Position numbers and translations under genes: made by a program. Below, in pieces: positions 34,324-42,660 of a DNA stretch of 64,000 nt. The number at the start of each line of letters is the position of its first letter. The stretch's first letter is position 1. The notes under the pieces were generated by a model. The model had not been told where the DNA came from and did not search any database. It was given only the letters and a program-made list of their open reading frames with translations. This DNA comes from J027 sp965215855. Lineage in GTDB: Bacteria; Chloroflexota; Anaerolineae; Aggregatilineales; J027. The DNA is taken from contig CBDCER010000003.1 of the NCBI GenBank assembly GCA_965215855.1, positions 3,410,001 to 3,474,000 of the forward strand. Reading direction: 5' to 3'.

Positions 34324-34722
34324 TTAGGATACGGATTCCAGTTGTTTGCGTAGTTTTTGTGCAGATGCAACCCCATAATTAACCGATTGTGGTTTACCGC
34401 CTGCATCCAGGATAAATGTTGTGGGGAGACTCATGACGCCCCATCGGTCTGCGTCAGCTTGACGTTGGTCAGCGTCGATTTGAATGACCTGCACACCTTC
34501 GCGCTGCAAAGTGGCGAGGATTGGTTGTTGTTGAAAACGACATGCACCACAATGGTCAGCCGTAAAGTATAGGATACCGGGCTGACCTGCGCGGAAAGCA
34601 ATCAACAATGGATCTTGCAGGTTCTGATGCTGGGCGCGATGAAGGAGCCACCATTTGTGCCCACGATAGAGGATCAGACCGATGACGATCATAACAACAC
34701 TGAGTGCCATCCGTTCGCCCAT
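34324..34722 (-). CDS. Membrane-anchored thioredoxin-like protein
   Basis: A 132-residue protein whose start at 34722 directly follows the DUF4395 stop. The N-terminal helix (MALSVVMIVIGLILYRG) anchors it. A thioredoxin fold follows with the redox motif CGAC in FTADHCGACRFQQ and the cis-Pro stretch MSLPTTFILD. The thioredoxin domain probably faces either side of the membrane; the topology is unclear. It stands between DUF4395 and MoeZ-like genes in the cysteine operon. A sulfur-transfer or thiol-redox role with DUF4395 is likely. Confidence 0.85.
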   Translation of the reverse strand: MGERMALSVVMIVIGLILYRGHKWWLLHRAQHQNLQDPLLIAFRAGQPGILYFTADHCGACRFQQQPILATLQREGVQVIQIDADQRQADADRWGVMSLPTTFILDAGGKPQSVNYGVASAQKLRKQLESVS

Positions 34723-34723
34723 G

Positions 34724-35182
34724 TTAAACCCCCTGACCCTGGATGCGTTGGCGCGTGAAGCCTGGCACATTGCGCTTGCTGAGTTGATAGTAGACAAAGC
34801 ACCCGGCACAGAATCCGGCAAATAGATTCAGTGCTGCCAACGCCACTACTAGCCAGGCCAACCCCCAACCTAATGCTTCAATGCCTGCCAACAAAGCAAG
34901 GGTTGCGGTCAGCGTAAATATCCCACCGAGACCCTGAGCAAACAAGTGTGGTTCTGGATTGTCGATTTTGACATCAGGTTTGACGAGACCCGCCGGTTTC
35001 AATACATGACGATAGATACGCTTGAATAAGGCTGCTTCTGGAATTGCGGTTCCGATGAGCATGACAACCGAAACGAAAGCTACCACAACTGGCGCATCCA
35101 GCACAAATGCCAGAACCAGCAGCCCGATGATGAAAACCTGATTGATACGCAGGGCATTGTGGTCAACTTTGCGTTCGGTCAT
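34724..35182 (-). CDS. DUF4395 membrane protein
   Basis: A 152-residue protein with about four hydrophobic segments. The family hallmarks are RINQVFIIGLLVLAFVL near the start and NLFAGFCAGCFVYYQL near the end, with a CxxC pair inside the membrane. DUF4395 proteins are often next to thioredoxin-like proteins and rhodaneses, as here. The CxxC suggests a transmembrane thiol or sulfur role (inference). The ATG overlaps the stop of the CysO-like gene (ATGA), implying coupled translation. Confidence 0.88.
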   Translation of the reverse strand: MTERKVDHNALRINQVFIIGLLVLAFVLDAPVVVAFVSVVMLIGTAIPEAALFKRIYRHVLKPAGLVKPDVKIDNPEPHLFAQGLGGIFTLTATLALLAGIEALGWGLAWLVVALAALNLFAGFCAGCFVYYQLSKRNVPGFTRQRIQGQGV

Positions 35183-35454
35183 GCGTCGCCACCTGCGATA
35201 CTGGGGATTAGCCGAAGTCTATCATTGGCCGTAACTTCGGTCTCCAGGCCATCTCGATAGCGTACATCCTCATCGCCGATGAAAACGTTGACGAAATTTC
35301 GCAGACGATCACCATCAAACAGGTGCTTCTGCAAGTCTGGATGGCGGTTGATGAGGTCTTTCAGGACTTCGCCGACATTTGCCCCTTCGACTGGAATTTC
35401 GGATTGGCCGTCGGTGTATGAGCGTAGCGGGGTTGGTATTTTGATAGTAGCCAT
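35179..35454 (-). CDS. cysO: CysO/MoaD-like sulfur carrier with a C-terminal GGDA
   Basis: A 91-residue ubiquitin-like protein of the MoaD/ThiS group (ATIKIPTPLRSYTDGQSEIP, VNVFIGDEDVRYRDGL). The C-terminus is IPSIAGGDA. The family needs a terminal Gly-Gly for adenylation and thiocarboxylate formation, so the last two residues must be removed first. The JAMM protease gene directly upstream could do this. The order cysM-JAMM-cysO matches the Mycobacterium cysM-cysO-mec genes in content. In that pathway the thiocarboxylate gives its sulfur to phosphoserine or a derived aminoacrylate on CysM. Confidence 0.9.
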   Translation of the reverse strand: MATIKIPTPLRSYTDGQSEIPVEGANVGEVLKDLINRHPDLQKHLFDGDRLRNFVNVFIGDEDVRYRDGLETEVTANDRLRLIPSIAGGDA

Positions 35455-35467
35455 GGATACGTCCTCC

Positions 35468-35893
35468 TCAAGTGACGATTAATTGGCCTTCGTTGAACTT
35501 GGTGCGGTCTTCGGATAATTCCCATAAGCGCGACTCTGCCGCCTTGCCGCTTCGCACGGATACAATCAGATAGGCGAAGAAGGGCCAGGCATGAACCCGG
35601 TCAAATTCGGAAGGAACTGCCGGGCTGTCGGGATGGGAATGGTAATAACCTAACAAAGATAGTCCACGCGCATCGGCGTCGTCTTCGATCCGCTGAAACG
35701 CGCCCGTTTCTGCTAAAAAGCGATGAAATTGTTCTTCTTTTTCAAATATGTTTTCGACGGGATGTACCTCCTCTATGATGCGTTGAGCACTATTCAGATT
35801 TCCCACCAGGAAGCCCCCCCCTTCATTGGGGAAAGTGCTTTCCAGGTGGGTGCGGATTTGCTTATGTAATGCGTCGGAAATGACTATTTTCAT
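35468..35893 (-). CDS. JAMM/MPN+ metalloprotease (Mec-like)
   Basis: A 141-residue zinc protease. The JAMM signature is intact: the Glu in FPNEGGGFLVG, then HSHPDSPAVPSEFD, which fits HxH-x7-S-x2-D. It is the expected length for stand-alone bacterial JAMM enzymes. In Mycobacterium, Mec removes cysteine from the CysO adduct. In this operon it may also trim the two residues after Gly-Gly from the carrier. It begins 5 bases after the cysteine synthase stop. Confidence 0.93.
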   Translation of the reverse strand: MKIVISDALHKQIRTHLESTFPNEGGGFLVGNLNSAQRIIEEVHPVENIFEKEEQFHRFLAETGAFQRIEDDADARGLSLLGYYHSHPDSPAVPSEFDRVHAWPFFAYLIVSVRSGKAAESRLWELSEDRTKFNEGQLIVT

Positions 35894-35898
35894 GATTG

Positions 35899-36870
35899 TT
35901 ATGCCGTCCAGAATTGTTCTGAGAGATACTTATAAGCATTGTCGGGAAACACGGTGACGATGATTGCCCTCTCGCCCTTTGCAGCAACTTCCTCGGCCAC
36001 CTGCAATGCACCAACCAATGCGGCGGCTGAACTGATCCCGACTAGATAACCTTCTTCACGGGCCAGACGCCGGGCCATGTCGTAAGCTGCTTCGGTACGA
36101 ATCGGCAGATTTCGGTCGGCCAGCTGTTCGTCATAAATGCCAGGTGTGATAGCCGTTTCGATATGTTTCAGTCCTTCCAGACCATTGAAAGGTGAATCGG
36201 GCTGGATCGAGATTGTCTGAATTGCGGCATCATAGTCTTTCAAACGCCGTGCTGTCCCCGTGAATGTGCCGGTGGTTCCCAATCCAGCGACGAAGTGTGT
36301 TATGTTACCGTTCGTCTGCTCCCAGATTTCGACGCCAGTGGTTTGATAATGTGCTTGCCAGTTGGCAGGATTGTTGTATTGGTTGGCGTAAAAATAGCGA
36401 TCCGGCTTGGCGGCGGCCAGTTCGCGCACGGCCTCTAATGCTCCGTCGGAACCTTCCAGCGGATCGGTCAATGTCAATTCCACGCCATAAGCTCGTAGAA
36501 TGGTCATGCGCTCTGGGCTGGCATTGGCGGGCACAAACAACCGCACACCGTAACCTCTGGCTGCGCCCAGCATCGCATAGGCAATGCCGGTGTTGCCGCT
36601 GGTGCTATCCAGAATGATTTTGCCAGGAACCAATTGCCCTTCGCGTTCTGCGTTCCGAATGATATTCAAAGCAGCACGATCTTTCACACTGCCGCCGGGA
36701 TTATACCATTCAGCTTTGGCATAGACCTGCACAATTGAGGGCAGATGGGCGGTCACGCGCTGGAAGCCGACCAGAGGGGTGTTGCCAATTAGCGCATCGA
36801 CGTCATGACCCGGCATTGTGGTGGGTCTGGTATAGGTGGTGGTTGGTTGCATTGCAAGTGTCATGGTCAT
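35899..36870 (-). CDS. cysM: Cysteine synthase, CysM type
   Basis: A 323-residue PLP enzyme of the O-acetylserine/phosphoserine sulfhydrylase family. The ATG at 36870 is chosen because upstream residues are unlike the family; a second ATG lies 6 bases on. IGNTPLVGFQRV, YNPGGSVKDRAA (PLP Lys), STSGNTGIAYA and GLGTTGTFTGTARR are the cofactor and substrate loops. Genes for CysO-like carrier and JAMM protease directly downstream argue for use of the protein thiocarboxylate as sulfur donor, as in Mycobacterium CysM. A structured leader RNA precedes it. Confidence 0.93.
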   Translation of the reverse strand: MTMTLAMQPTTTYTRPTTMPGHDVDALIGNTPLVGFQRVTAHLPSIVQVYAKAEWYNPGGSVKDRAALNIIRNAEREGQLVPGKIILDSTSGNTGIAYAMLGAARGYGVRLFVPANASPERMTILRAYGVELTLTDPLEGSDGALEAVRELAAAKPDRYFYANQYNNPANWQAHYQTTGVEIWEQTNGNITHFVAGLGTTGTFTGTARRLKDYDAAIQTISIQPDSPFNGLEGLKHIETAITPGIYDEQLADRNLPIRTEAAYDMARRLAREEGYLVGISSAAALVGALQVAEEVAAKGERAIIVTVFPDNAYKYLSEQFWTA

Positions 36871-36889
36871 GTTGCTCCATATAAACAAA

Positions 36890-36989
36890 AAACCAGCAGG
36901 AAAAACGAAAGTGGAGTGTCTGCCTGAACAGGCACGGTAACGACTTCCCGCTACCGAGGGACGCTCCACCTTTTTTTCGCTACTGGTTT
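36890..36989 (-). ncRNA. Structured leader upstream of the cysteine operon, possible riboregulator
   Basis: About 20 bases upstream of the cysM start is a 100-base region with three nested or adjacent stems. A closing stem pairs 36911-36920 with 36960-36969. A perfect hairpin (TGCCTG/CAGGCA) lies at 36921-36934. A second hairpin (CGGTA...TACCG) lies at 36935-36956. An outer imperfect repeat (AAACCAGCAG.. / ..CTACTGGTTT) encloses all. T-runs flank the closing stem on both strands, so terminator action is possible in either direction. Wobble pairs do not favour one strand. Position suggests control of cysM. It does not match a riboswitch class I can name. Confidence 0.5.
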
Positions 36990-37176
36990 GTTATCGAGTT
37001 AAAGTGTACGTGTTATGCGCGAATTTGGGTGATTAACGCCCCTTGTGACCACACATACACATACACATGCACGTCAAGTACATGGATGAAATTCCTGTTT
37101 TTGAAAAGTGCTATGTTTTTAGTCGCAGTTTTGACCACGTCATTGTCGAAAATCTTACGTGAATTTTCACGTCCTG

Positions 37177-38607
37177 TCAATCGCAGGAATAGATTCCGAT
37201 TTCGCTGGAGGTCGGAATAGGACATTCAGCTGAGAAGGGGCCAGTTTGTCCCTGTGAATCAACAGCAGCGATGGCAACCGCTTCGTAATTCTGCATACGG
37301 GCCCAGGTGAAACCGGTGGCGTCTACCGTCATTTCCGGGCCATAGGCCATTGCGCCGGGTCGTCGGAAAGCGACAACATAGAGGGACGCATTGCGGCTTG
37401 GCAACCATTCCAAACGCCATGTGCTGGTGTCAATCCGAATATCAGTGGGGGGCGAAGGCCCATCGGCCAGTACGATCAGCGTGGAGAGCGCAACCTGGGT
37501 CGTTCGTCGCAGATAGTCGGAGTCAATCTCGTCCAGGTTATCTAAGGTATTGTGAGTTTTTTGCGGTTCATCGGCCTGTTCAATCAGGCGGATGGCCGGA
37601 AAACCCGCATCACTGAACGTCTGGTGGTCGCCCCAACGCCCAGGTCGGTCAAGGGTGCTTTGTATATCCAGACTCATGCCATCCACAAATGTGCGGGTGG
37701 TGAATTCTGCGAGCCGAGCCAACTGGCGAGAACTGGACTCGTTGGGTGGGGCAGAGAAGACGCGCATGGTGTTGTCGTAGCGCACGCCATTGGGGCCAGT
37801 GGGGCTGCCAATGATGTCCAGGTTTAGCATAGCACGGATGGGGATATTGTTTGCCAGAATGTATTCTTCCAGGAATGCCTGGCTGCCATAACGGTTCAAC
37901 TCCTCGCCACTGAACAACACGAAGATGATGGTGGCCCGGTGTGATTTCTGTGCCATTATACGGGCGATTTCCAACAAGGCCGCGACGCCGGACCCATTAT
38001 CATTTGCGCCGGGTTGGTAGCCGCTGGCGCTGGAGGGGCTGGCAAACGTGACCGTATCGTAATGGGCGCTGACGACCAGGATTCCAGCTTCGGCATCCGT
38101 GCCATTAATGACCATCATCACGTTGTCAGCATAAATCAGTTCACCTCCGTAGGTAAATCCGAATTCGTGTTGAGAAACGTCAATTCGCACCCCCTGATTC
38201 TGGGTTTCCAGGTTTTGCAATTGGAAGAAGAGATAATTGCGGGCGGCGTAGATGCCCTTTGTCTCGTCGGGCCGTGATAGCACATGGCGATTGTCAAAGC
38301 GCATGAGGGTGTCGATGGTGTTTATCATACGGTTGCTATCGACTAGCCGTAGTTGGGACGTAATCGACGGATTGGAAAGTGCCTGGGGTGTATATCCTGT
38401 TGGCAAGGCGGGGGGCTGTTCTGGGGTTGATGGTGGCGGAGCCTCAACTGTATGTTGTGGGCCAATCACATCACCCGGTGTAATGGTCGACATTGGGGTA
38501 CGTGGCGGCAAGGTAGCTTTCTGCGTTTCAGCCGTCAAAGAGCAGGCCATCATGCCGACCAGTGCCAGTATGAATATGAAGAATCGGATGCGGATGTTTC
38601 CTGACAT
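37177..38607 (-). CDS. M28-family zinc aminopeptidase, lipoprotein
   Basis: A 476-residue exported peptidase. The signal peptide ends in a lipobox (LVGMMAC, Cys at about 22). A Pro/Thr-rich linker follows. The M28 domain has the metal ligands in VSAHYDTV, GANDNGSG, FSGEELN, MLNLDIIG and the late His in THNTLDN. The C-terminal part (about 375-476, starting PSPPTDIRIDT) looks like a fibronectin type III-like domain. It probably trims peptides outside the membrane. It is divergent from the rpmG gene and not part of the cysteine operon. Confidence 0.9.
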   Translation of the reverse strand: MSGNIRIRFFIFILALVGMMACSLTAETQKATLPPRTPMSTITPGDVIGPQHTVEAPPPSTPEQPPALPTGYTPQALSNPSITSQLRLVDSNRMINTIDTLMRFDNRHVLSRPDETKGIYAARNYLFFQLQNLETQNQGVRIDVSQHEFGFTYGGELIYADNVMMVINGTDAEAGILVVSAHYDTVTFASPSSASGYQPGANDNGSGVAALLEIARIMAQKSHRATIIFVLFSGEELNRYGSQAFLEEYILANNIPIRAMLNLDIIGSPTGPNGVRYDNTMRVFSAPPNESSSRQLARLAEFTTRTFVDGMSLDIQSTLDRPGRWGDHQTFSDAGFPAIRLIEQADEPQKTHNTLDNLDEIDSDYLRRTTQVALSTLIVLADGPSPPTDIRIDTSTWRLEWLPSRNASLYVVAFRRPGAMAYGPEMTVDATGFTWARMQNYEAVAIAAVDSQGQTGPFSAECPIPTSSEIGIYSCD

Positions 38608-38652
38608 GCTGCAAATTGTATCACGGTATGTGTTTCATGACAGCATCGAATA

Positions 38653-38681
38653 TTGACAGCGCCTATGCTTTCGGATAAAAC
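38653..38681 (+). promoter_or_regulatory. Probable sigma-70-type promoter for rpmG
   Basis: TTGACA (38653-38658), 17-base spacer, TAAAAC (38676-38681), 29 bases before the rpmG ATG. The -35 is a perfect match. Confidence 0.5.
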
Positions 38682-38710
38682 AAAGGTGATTTACATGGAG
38701 GATTCAGAAA

Positions 38711-38875
38711 ATGGCAAAGAAAAAGAGAGATCGAACCTGGATTCGGTTAGTCAGCACCGAAAGCACACACGTTTACTACACAGAGAAGAACAAGCGGAAT
38801 GACAGTGGCCGGATGGAGCTGTGGAAGTATGACCCGCTGCTGCGCCGCCATGTGTTATATCGTGAAAGTAAATAG
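38711..38875 (+). CDS. rpmG: Ribosomal protein bL33
   Basis: A 54-residue protein beginning MAKKKRDRTW and including YYTEKNKRND and RMELWKYDPLLRRHV, which is the bL33 pattern. GGAGG lies 9 bases upstream of the ATG. It lacks the two CxxC pairs of zinc-binding bL33, so it is the Cys-free form. A strong terminator follows, and a group II intron is inserted directly behind that terminator. Confidence 0.95.
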   Translation: MAKKKRDRTWIRLVSTESTHVYYTEKNKRNDSGRMELWKYDPLLRRHVLYRESK

Positions 38876-38893
38876 GTGTTTGCCATAACAAGG

Positions 38894-38920
38894 CGGCGAT
38901 AGGGAACTATCGTCGTTTTT
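38894..38920 (+). terminator. Rho-independent terminator of rpmG, target of the intron
   Basis: A 9-bp stem (CGGCGATAG / CTATCGTCG, one GU pair) with a GGAA tetraloop is followed by TTTTT. The group II intron begins at the next base, which is the insertion preference known for group IIC introns. Confidence 0.9.
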
Positions 38921-40799
38921 GTGTACGCCCGGCATGGGCGATAACTAGGCGGTGAAAGTCCGCTGTGGGCGTTAGTCCGACGAACCACTAGCCGAAGGCA
39001 ACTGCATCGAGCGCGAGCAGATGTGGAGAGGAAGCCGGAGGGCAAAATCCAGACCTGACGGACAGGAACCACGTAAAGAGGCATGACGCGCCGGGTAAGC
39101 TGGCACGAGACAGTAAAGCCCCAACGGACAGAAGTGGCGTGATGTAAACGTGGCAGGGCTTGGAGGAAAGTTATCGTACCTTATCCGGGGAGGTCTGGCG
39201 TTTTTTTGAATGTCAGAAGTCAGCCGAGGCCGTAGTAGTCGATGGGGTAACGACCATCCGGGGCGGTTGGTGAAAGCCAACTACAGGGCGAAGGGCTGAA
39301 CGGAAAAGAAGTTGAGGAGAAAGGCGTAGAGACGTGGTAGGACAGCCGAAACTCAGGGAGACTGAGCCAAACGTGGAAGGAAAGCTGGCGGCTGGGGATA
39401 AGCGTGCGGGGCCAAGGCCACGACTGGAACAAATGGAAAGACAGGAAAGACCTCAACACGAAGCAAGTCTGTGGGAACGGATATTCAGTCGTGGAAACCT
39501 GTTCACAGCACTGGAAAAAGTGCAGCGAAACAAGGGAGCCGCGGGGATAGACGGAATGACGGTATCAGAACTGCCCGACCATCTCCGCGAGCATTGGGAA
39601 GGGATACGCGCCAAACTGGAACGGGAGAGTTATGTGCCCAGTCCAGTGAAGCGGGTGGAAATCCCGAAGCCGAATGGTGGAACACGGCAGTTAGGCATAC
39701 CAACCGTGCTCGACCGAATGATCCAACAGGCAATACACCAGGTACTCAGCCCGATCTTTGAGAAGACATTCAGCCCGCATAGCTATGGTTTCCGACCAGG
39801 GCGTAGTGCCCATGATGCCGTGAAAGCGGCGCAGAAGACGATAGCAGCGGGATACACCTGGGTAGTGGACATTGATCTGGCGCAGTTTTTCGACACGGTG
39901 AACCATGACCGCTTGATGGCGCGAATGAAGACTATGATAGACGACAAGCGGGTGCTGAGACTGGTAAATGCCTATCTGAAGTCCGGGGTGATGGTCGGCG
40001 GCATGTACACTGACACGGACAAGGGGACACCGCAGGGTGGGCCATTGTCACCGTTATTGAGTAACATTGTGCTGACCGAACTGGACGAGCAGTTGGCGGA
40101 ACGCGGCCACCGGTTTGTGCGCTATGCCGATGATTGCAACATCTTCGTGCAGAGCAAACGGGCAGCGGAGCGCGTGATGGCAAGTACGTGCCGTTTCATC
40201 GAAGGCCGAATGCGTTTGCAGGTCAACCGTGAGAAAAGTGCGGTTGATTTGGCTGTAAAGCGCAAGTTTCTGGGTTTTAGCTTCTATTGAAGAGCAGGCG
40301 GTGGGGTCGGTATTCGTATCGCACCGCAAAGCCTGGAACGTGCCAAACGTCGCCTTCGAGGAATGACACGGCGCAACAGTGGACGCTCGTTAGAAGACAT
40401 ACGCGATACGCTCAATCAGTATACGGTTGGTTGGGTGAATTACTATGCGCTGGCGGACGCTCGCGGCCATTTGCAACGACTGGATGAGTGGTTACGAAGA
40501 CGGTTACGGCAACTTTGCTGGAAACAGTGGAAGACGCCCAAGAACCGTTATCGTAATCTGCGACGTCTGGAAGTACCGGAACATTGGGCGAAGTTGAACG
40601 CCGGGACAAGTCAAGGTGATTGGCGTCTGTCCAATTCTCCCTGGCTACATCGTGCGCTCAATAATGCCTTTTGGCAGACCTTTGGACTGAAAAGTCTCGT
40701 TCAACAGTACAATCTTCGTCATACTTGACCGAACCGCCGGATGCGGACCCGCATGTCCGGTGGTGTGGGAGGGGGCGGTCGCCCGTCCCCTATCCCGAT
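38921..40799 (+). mobile_element. Group II intron, class C (IIC)
   Basis: A 1.9-kb intron. The 5' end GTGTACG fits the GUGYG boundary. 38921-39333 is the noncoding domain I-IV start. The maturase follows inside domain IV. Near the 3' end, a domain V hairpin is visible at about 40733-40763 (ACCGCCGGA-TGCG...CGCA-TG-TCCGGTGGT). A domain VI stem follows, ending at CCCGAT, which fits the AY boundary. The 3' end may be 40799 or one base away. The insertion lies directly after the rpmG terminator and just before the stop of the glycosyltransferase gene on the other strand. No intact open reading frame for the maturase remains. Confidence 0.92.
39334..40728 (+). pseudogene. ltrA: Group IIC intron maturase/reverse transcriptase, interrupted by TGA
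   Basis: The frame starts at GTG 39334 and would give about 464 residues. RT motifs are intact: NKGAAGIDGMTV (RT0/1), YGFRPGRSAHDAV, VVDIDLAQFFDTVNHD, GTPQGGPLSPLLSN and the catalytic FVRYADDCNI. The maturase X domain is readable in the same frame from 40291 (IRIAPQSLERAKRRLR, YTVGWVNYYALAD). A TGA at 40288-40290, after FLGFSFY, splits the two. A family Arg is normal there, so a single CGA-to-TGA change explains it. No endonuclease domain is present, as expected for class C. Unless TGA is read through, the intron cannot make full-length protein. Confidence 0.9.
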
Positions 40800-40803
40800 T
40801 TCC

Positions 40804-42657
40804 TCACTCGATGCTAATCTGATCTAAAATCACCCAATCACAACTGGTTTCTCCGCAGTCTGTCTGCAATGGCTCATCTGGTGTTTGATAATAGTAGATT
40901 TTGACACCGATGCTGTATTCACCAGGAGGCAGATTCTCTGGCAGATGAAGTGTGTGTTGGTCGAATACTGGTTGGTGTGGAACCCAGGTTTTCATTGGCA
41001 TGTTATCGTTCTGTGGCTGTCCATCGTGGGCCTCGACTGAAAACCCATCTGAATTTAGCACAAACACTGACACACTGTAGTCCAGCGGTAGTTGGGTTTC
41101 GGCATCCCAGAGTAGCTGAATACGTAGTTGGTTTTGGGATAGTTCTACATCATAAGCGCGTAGTGTGATGATGTCGTCGTAACGAGCCACCATACTTTCG
41201 GTGGTTTTGTCATAGCGATATGCCCAAAGCTGATTGCCAACGTGATCAACATAGAATGAGGCTGATCGTTGGAAACCGGCCTGATCGAAAAGCCCCGCAT
41301 ATTCCGCTTCATCAATGGGCTGGCTGCGCCAGTAGATTACCCAGAAAGCGTCTACGTCGCGCACATAAGCCAGCAGTACCGGCAAAAACTGGGTGACGTA
41401 TTCATCTCTGGCTTCTCGGAGTGAGAGCCAGGGTATTCCGGTTCCCATTTGCTGTTCGATATAGTAGCGCCCCGGAAAATCTCCAACCCAAATATCCATC
41501 AGTATCGGCTCGTCAGGATTATGATGGTCGGTGATGGTTTGTACCACATCGCGCCAGGGAGGTTTTAGTTGGCGAGTATCAACCGTGGTGACGGCTACAA
41601 CAAACAATATACCTATCATGAATGCCCGCAGGCCATTTTGTAAGTTTGCTAGGCCATGCCCAACCAACACCGCGATACCAGGCGTCATCAGAATGAAGTT
41701 GCGGATTGTTAGGAATTGGCGAGTTTCATTGCTATTCAGATAAAACGTCATGACGGCGTAGCCCACCAGCCACAGCATCAGAAACACAGTAGGGCTGATG
41801 GGTTTGATCTTGAGTTGTGGACGATTGTTCTCGTAATACACCCATATTAGGCCCAACATAATGAGAACACCAGTCAGCGCATATTGTTGGCCGAGTAGAG
41901 CATCGCGCACCATGATATATGTTTCGTGCGAATTGGGCAGGGAGTTGAGGTAGTAGAGTGGAGTCATCCACCGCACATGATTTTGCTCTATGACAATTGG
42001 CAGCCAGGGTAGAAATGCCAGGCAAATTGCTCCAAAATGGAATGCTGACCACCACCAGCGCCGCCACGGGCGCACAAACAGCGTCATGTGGATTGCCTGG
42101 CAGACGAGGATATATCCGCCCAGGTAGTGCGAGTAGAGCAATGCAACGGAGGTCAGCACATAGCCGATACGAGTGCCACGCGATGGGGATGGGCGTTGAA
42201 TCAATCGGAAATAGTACCCATTGGAGAGAATAATCAGGGTTGCCATTTGGGCATAATGGCGAACGTCCTGCGAGAGATCAATATGGTGATCGGAAAGTGC
42301 CAGAAAAAACGCCGCCAATACTCCTGCTGTACGCCCAAACATGGCCCGTCCCATCTGATAGGTGGCAGCCACCCCGACCAGACCGGTCAAGGCTGATAGC
42401 ATTCGTAGGGCGAATTCGCTGCTGCCGGTCAAATCACGCCATAAATGGATGACGACGAAGTAGAGGGGGGGATGCTGATCAACGGCCAAACGTTGCACAA
42501 TATCTGGAATTGTTGGCCCTTCAGCCAGCACCAGCGTCCAACCTTCATCGGCCCACAGGCTGCGAACTTGAAGATCATGAAAGCGGGCGGCTGCGCCAAT
42601 CAAGAGAATGACTACCAAGGGCCATAGCGTCAATTGAAATGTGCGACGGCGGAGCAT
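40804..42657 (-). CDS. Family-39-type glycosyltransferase with C-terminal beta domain
   Basis: A 617-residue membrane enzyme of the GT-C/PMT_2 (ArnT-like) type. RSLWADEGWTLVLA carries the acidic residues expected on the first outer loop, and QHPPLYFVVIHLW and LFGRTAGVLAAFFLAL follow as in the family. About ten to twelve membrane helices occupy residues 10-370. The C-terminal soluble part includes YDDIITLRAYDVELS and is beta-rich, like the one on the protein encoded at 5903-7813. It transfers sugar from a lipid-linked donor, acceptor unknown. It begins 3 bases after the upstream unknown gene and ends 4 bases from the intron. Confidence 0.85.
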   Translation of the reverse strand: MLRRRTFQLTLWPLVVILLIGAAARFHDLQVRSLWADEGWTLVLAEGPTIPDIVQRLAVDQHPPLYFVVIHLWRDLTGSSEFALRMLSALTGLVGVAATYQMGRAMFGRTAGVLAAFFLALSDHHIDLSQDVRHYAQMATLIILSNGYYFRLIQRPSPSRGTRIGYVLTSVALLYSHYLGGYILVCQAIHMTLFVRPWRRWWWSAFHFGAICLAFLPWLPIVIEQNHVRWMTPLYYLNSLPNSHETYIMVRDALLGQQYALTGVLIMLGLIWVYYENNRPQLKIKPISPTVFLMLWLVGYAVMTFYLNSNETRQFLTIRNFILMTPGIAVLVGHGLANLQNGLRAFMIGILFVVAVTTVDTRQLKPPWRDVVQTITDHHNPDEPILMDIWVGDFPGRYYIEQQMGTGIPWLSLREARDEYVTQFLPVLLAYVRDVDAFWVIYWRSQPIDEAEYAGLFDQAGFQRSASFYVDHVGNQLWAYRYDKTTESMVARYDDIITLRAYDVELSQNQLRIQLLWDAETQLPLDYSVSVFVLNSDGFSVEAHDGQPQNDNMPMKTWVPHQPVFDQHTLHLPENLPPGEYSIGVKIYYYQTPDEPLQTDCGETSCDWVILDQISIE

Positions 42658-42660
42658 CGT

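Noticed and set aside
37055..37085. CACATA-type short repeat as CRISPR or microsatellite
   Set aside because: Only a few imperfect units, no spacers and no cas genes.
37013..37225. 70-codon - strand frame between the cysteine operon and the peptidase
   Set aside because: It overlaps the peptidase C-terminus, has no ribosome site and includes a short CACATA repeat.
40288..40290. TGA in the maturase as a selenocysteine codon
   Set aside because: The family has Arg there, one base change explains it, and no downstream SECIS-like hairpin stands out.
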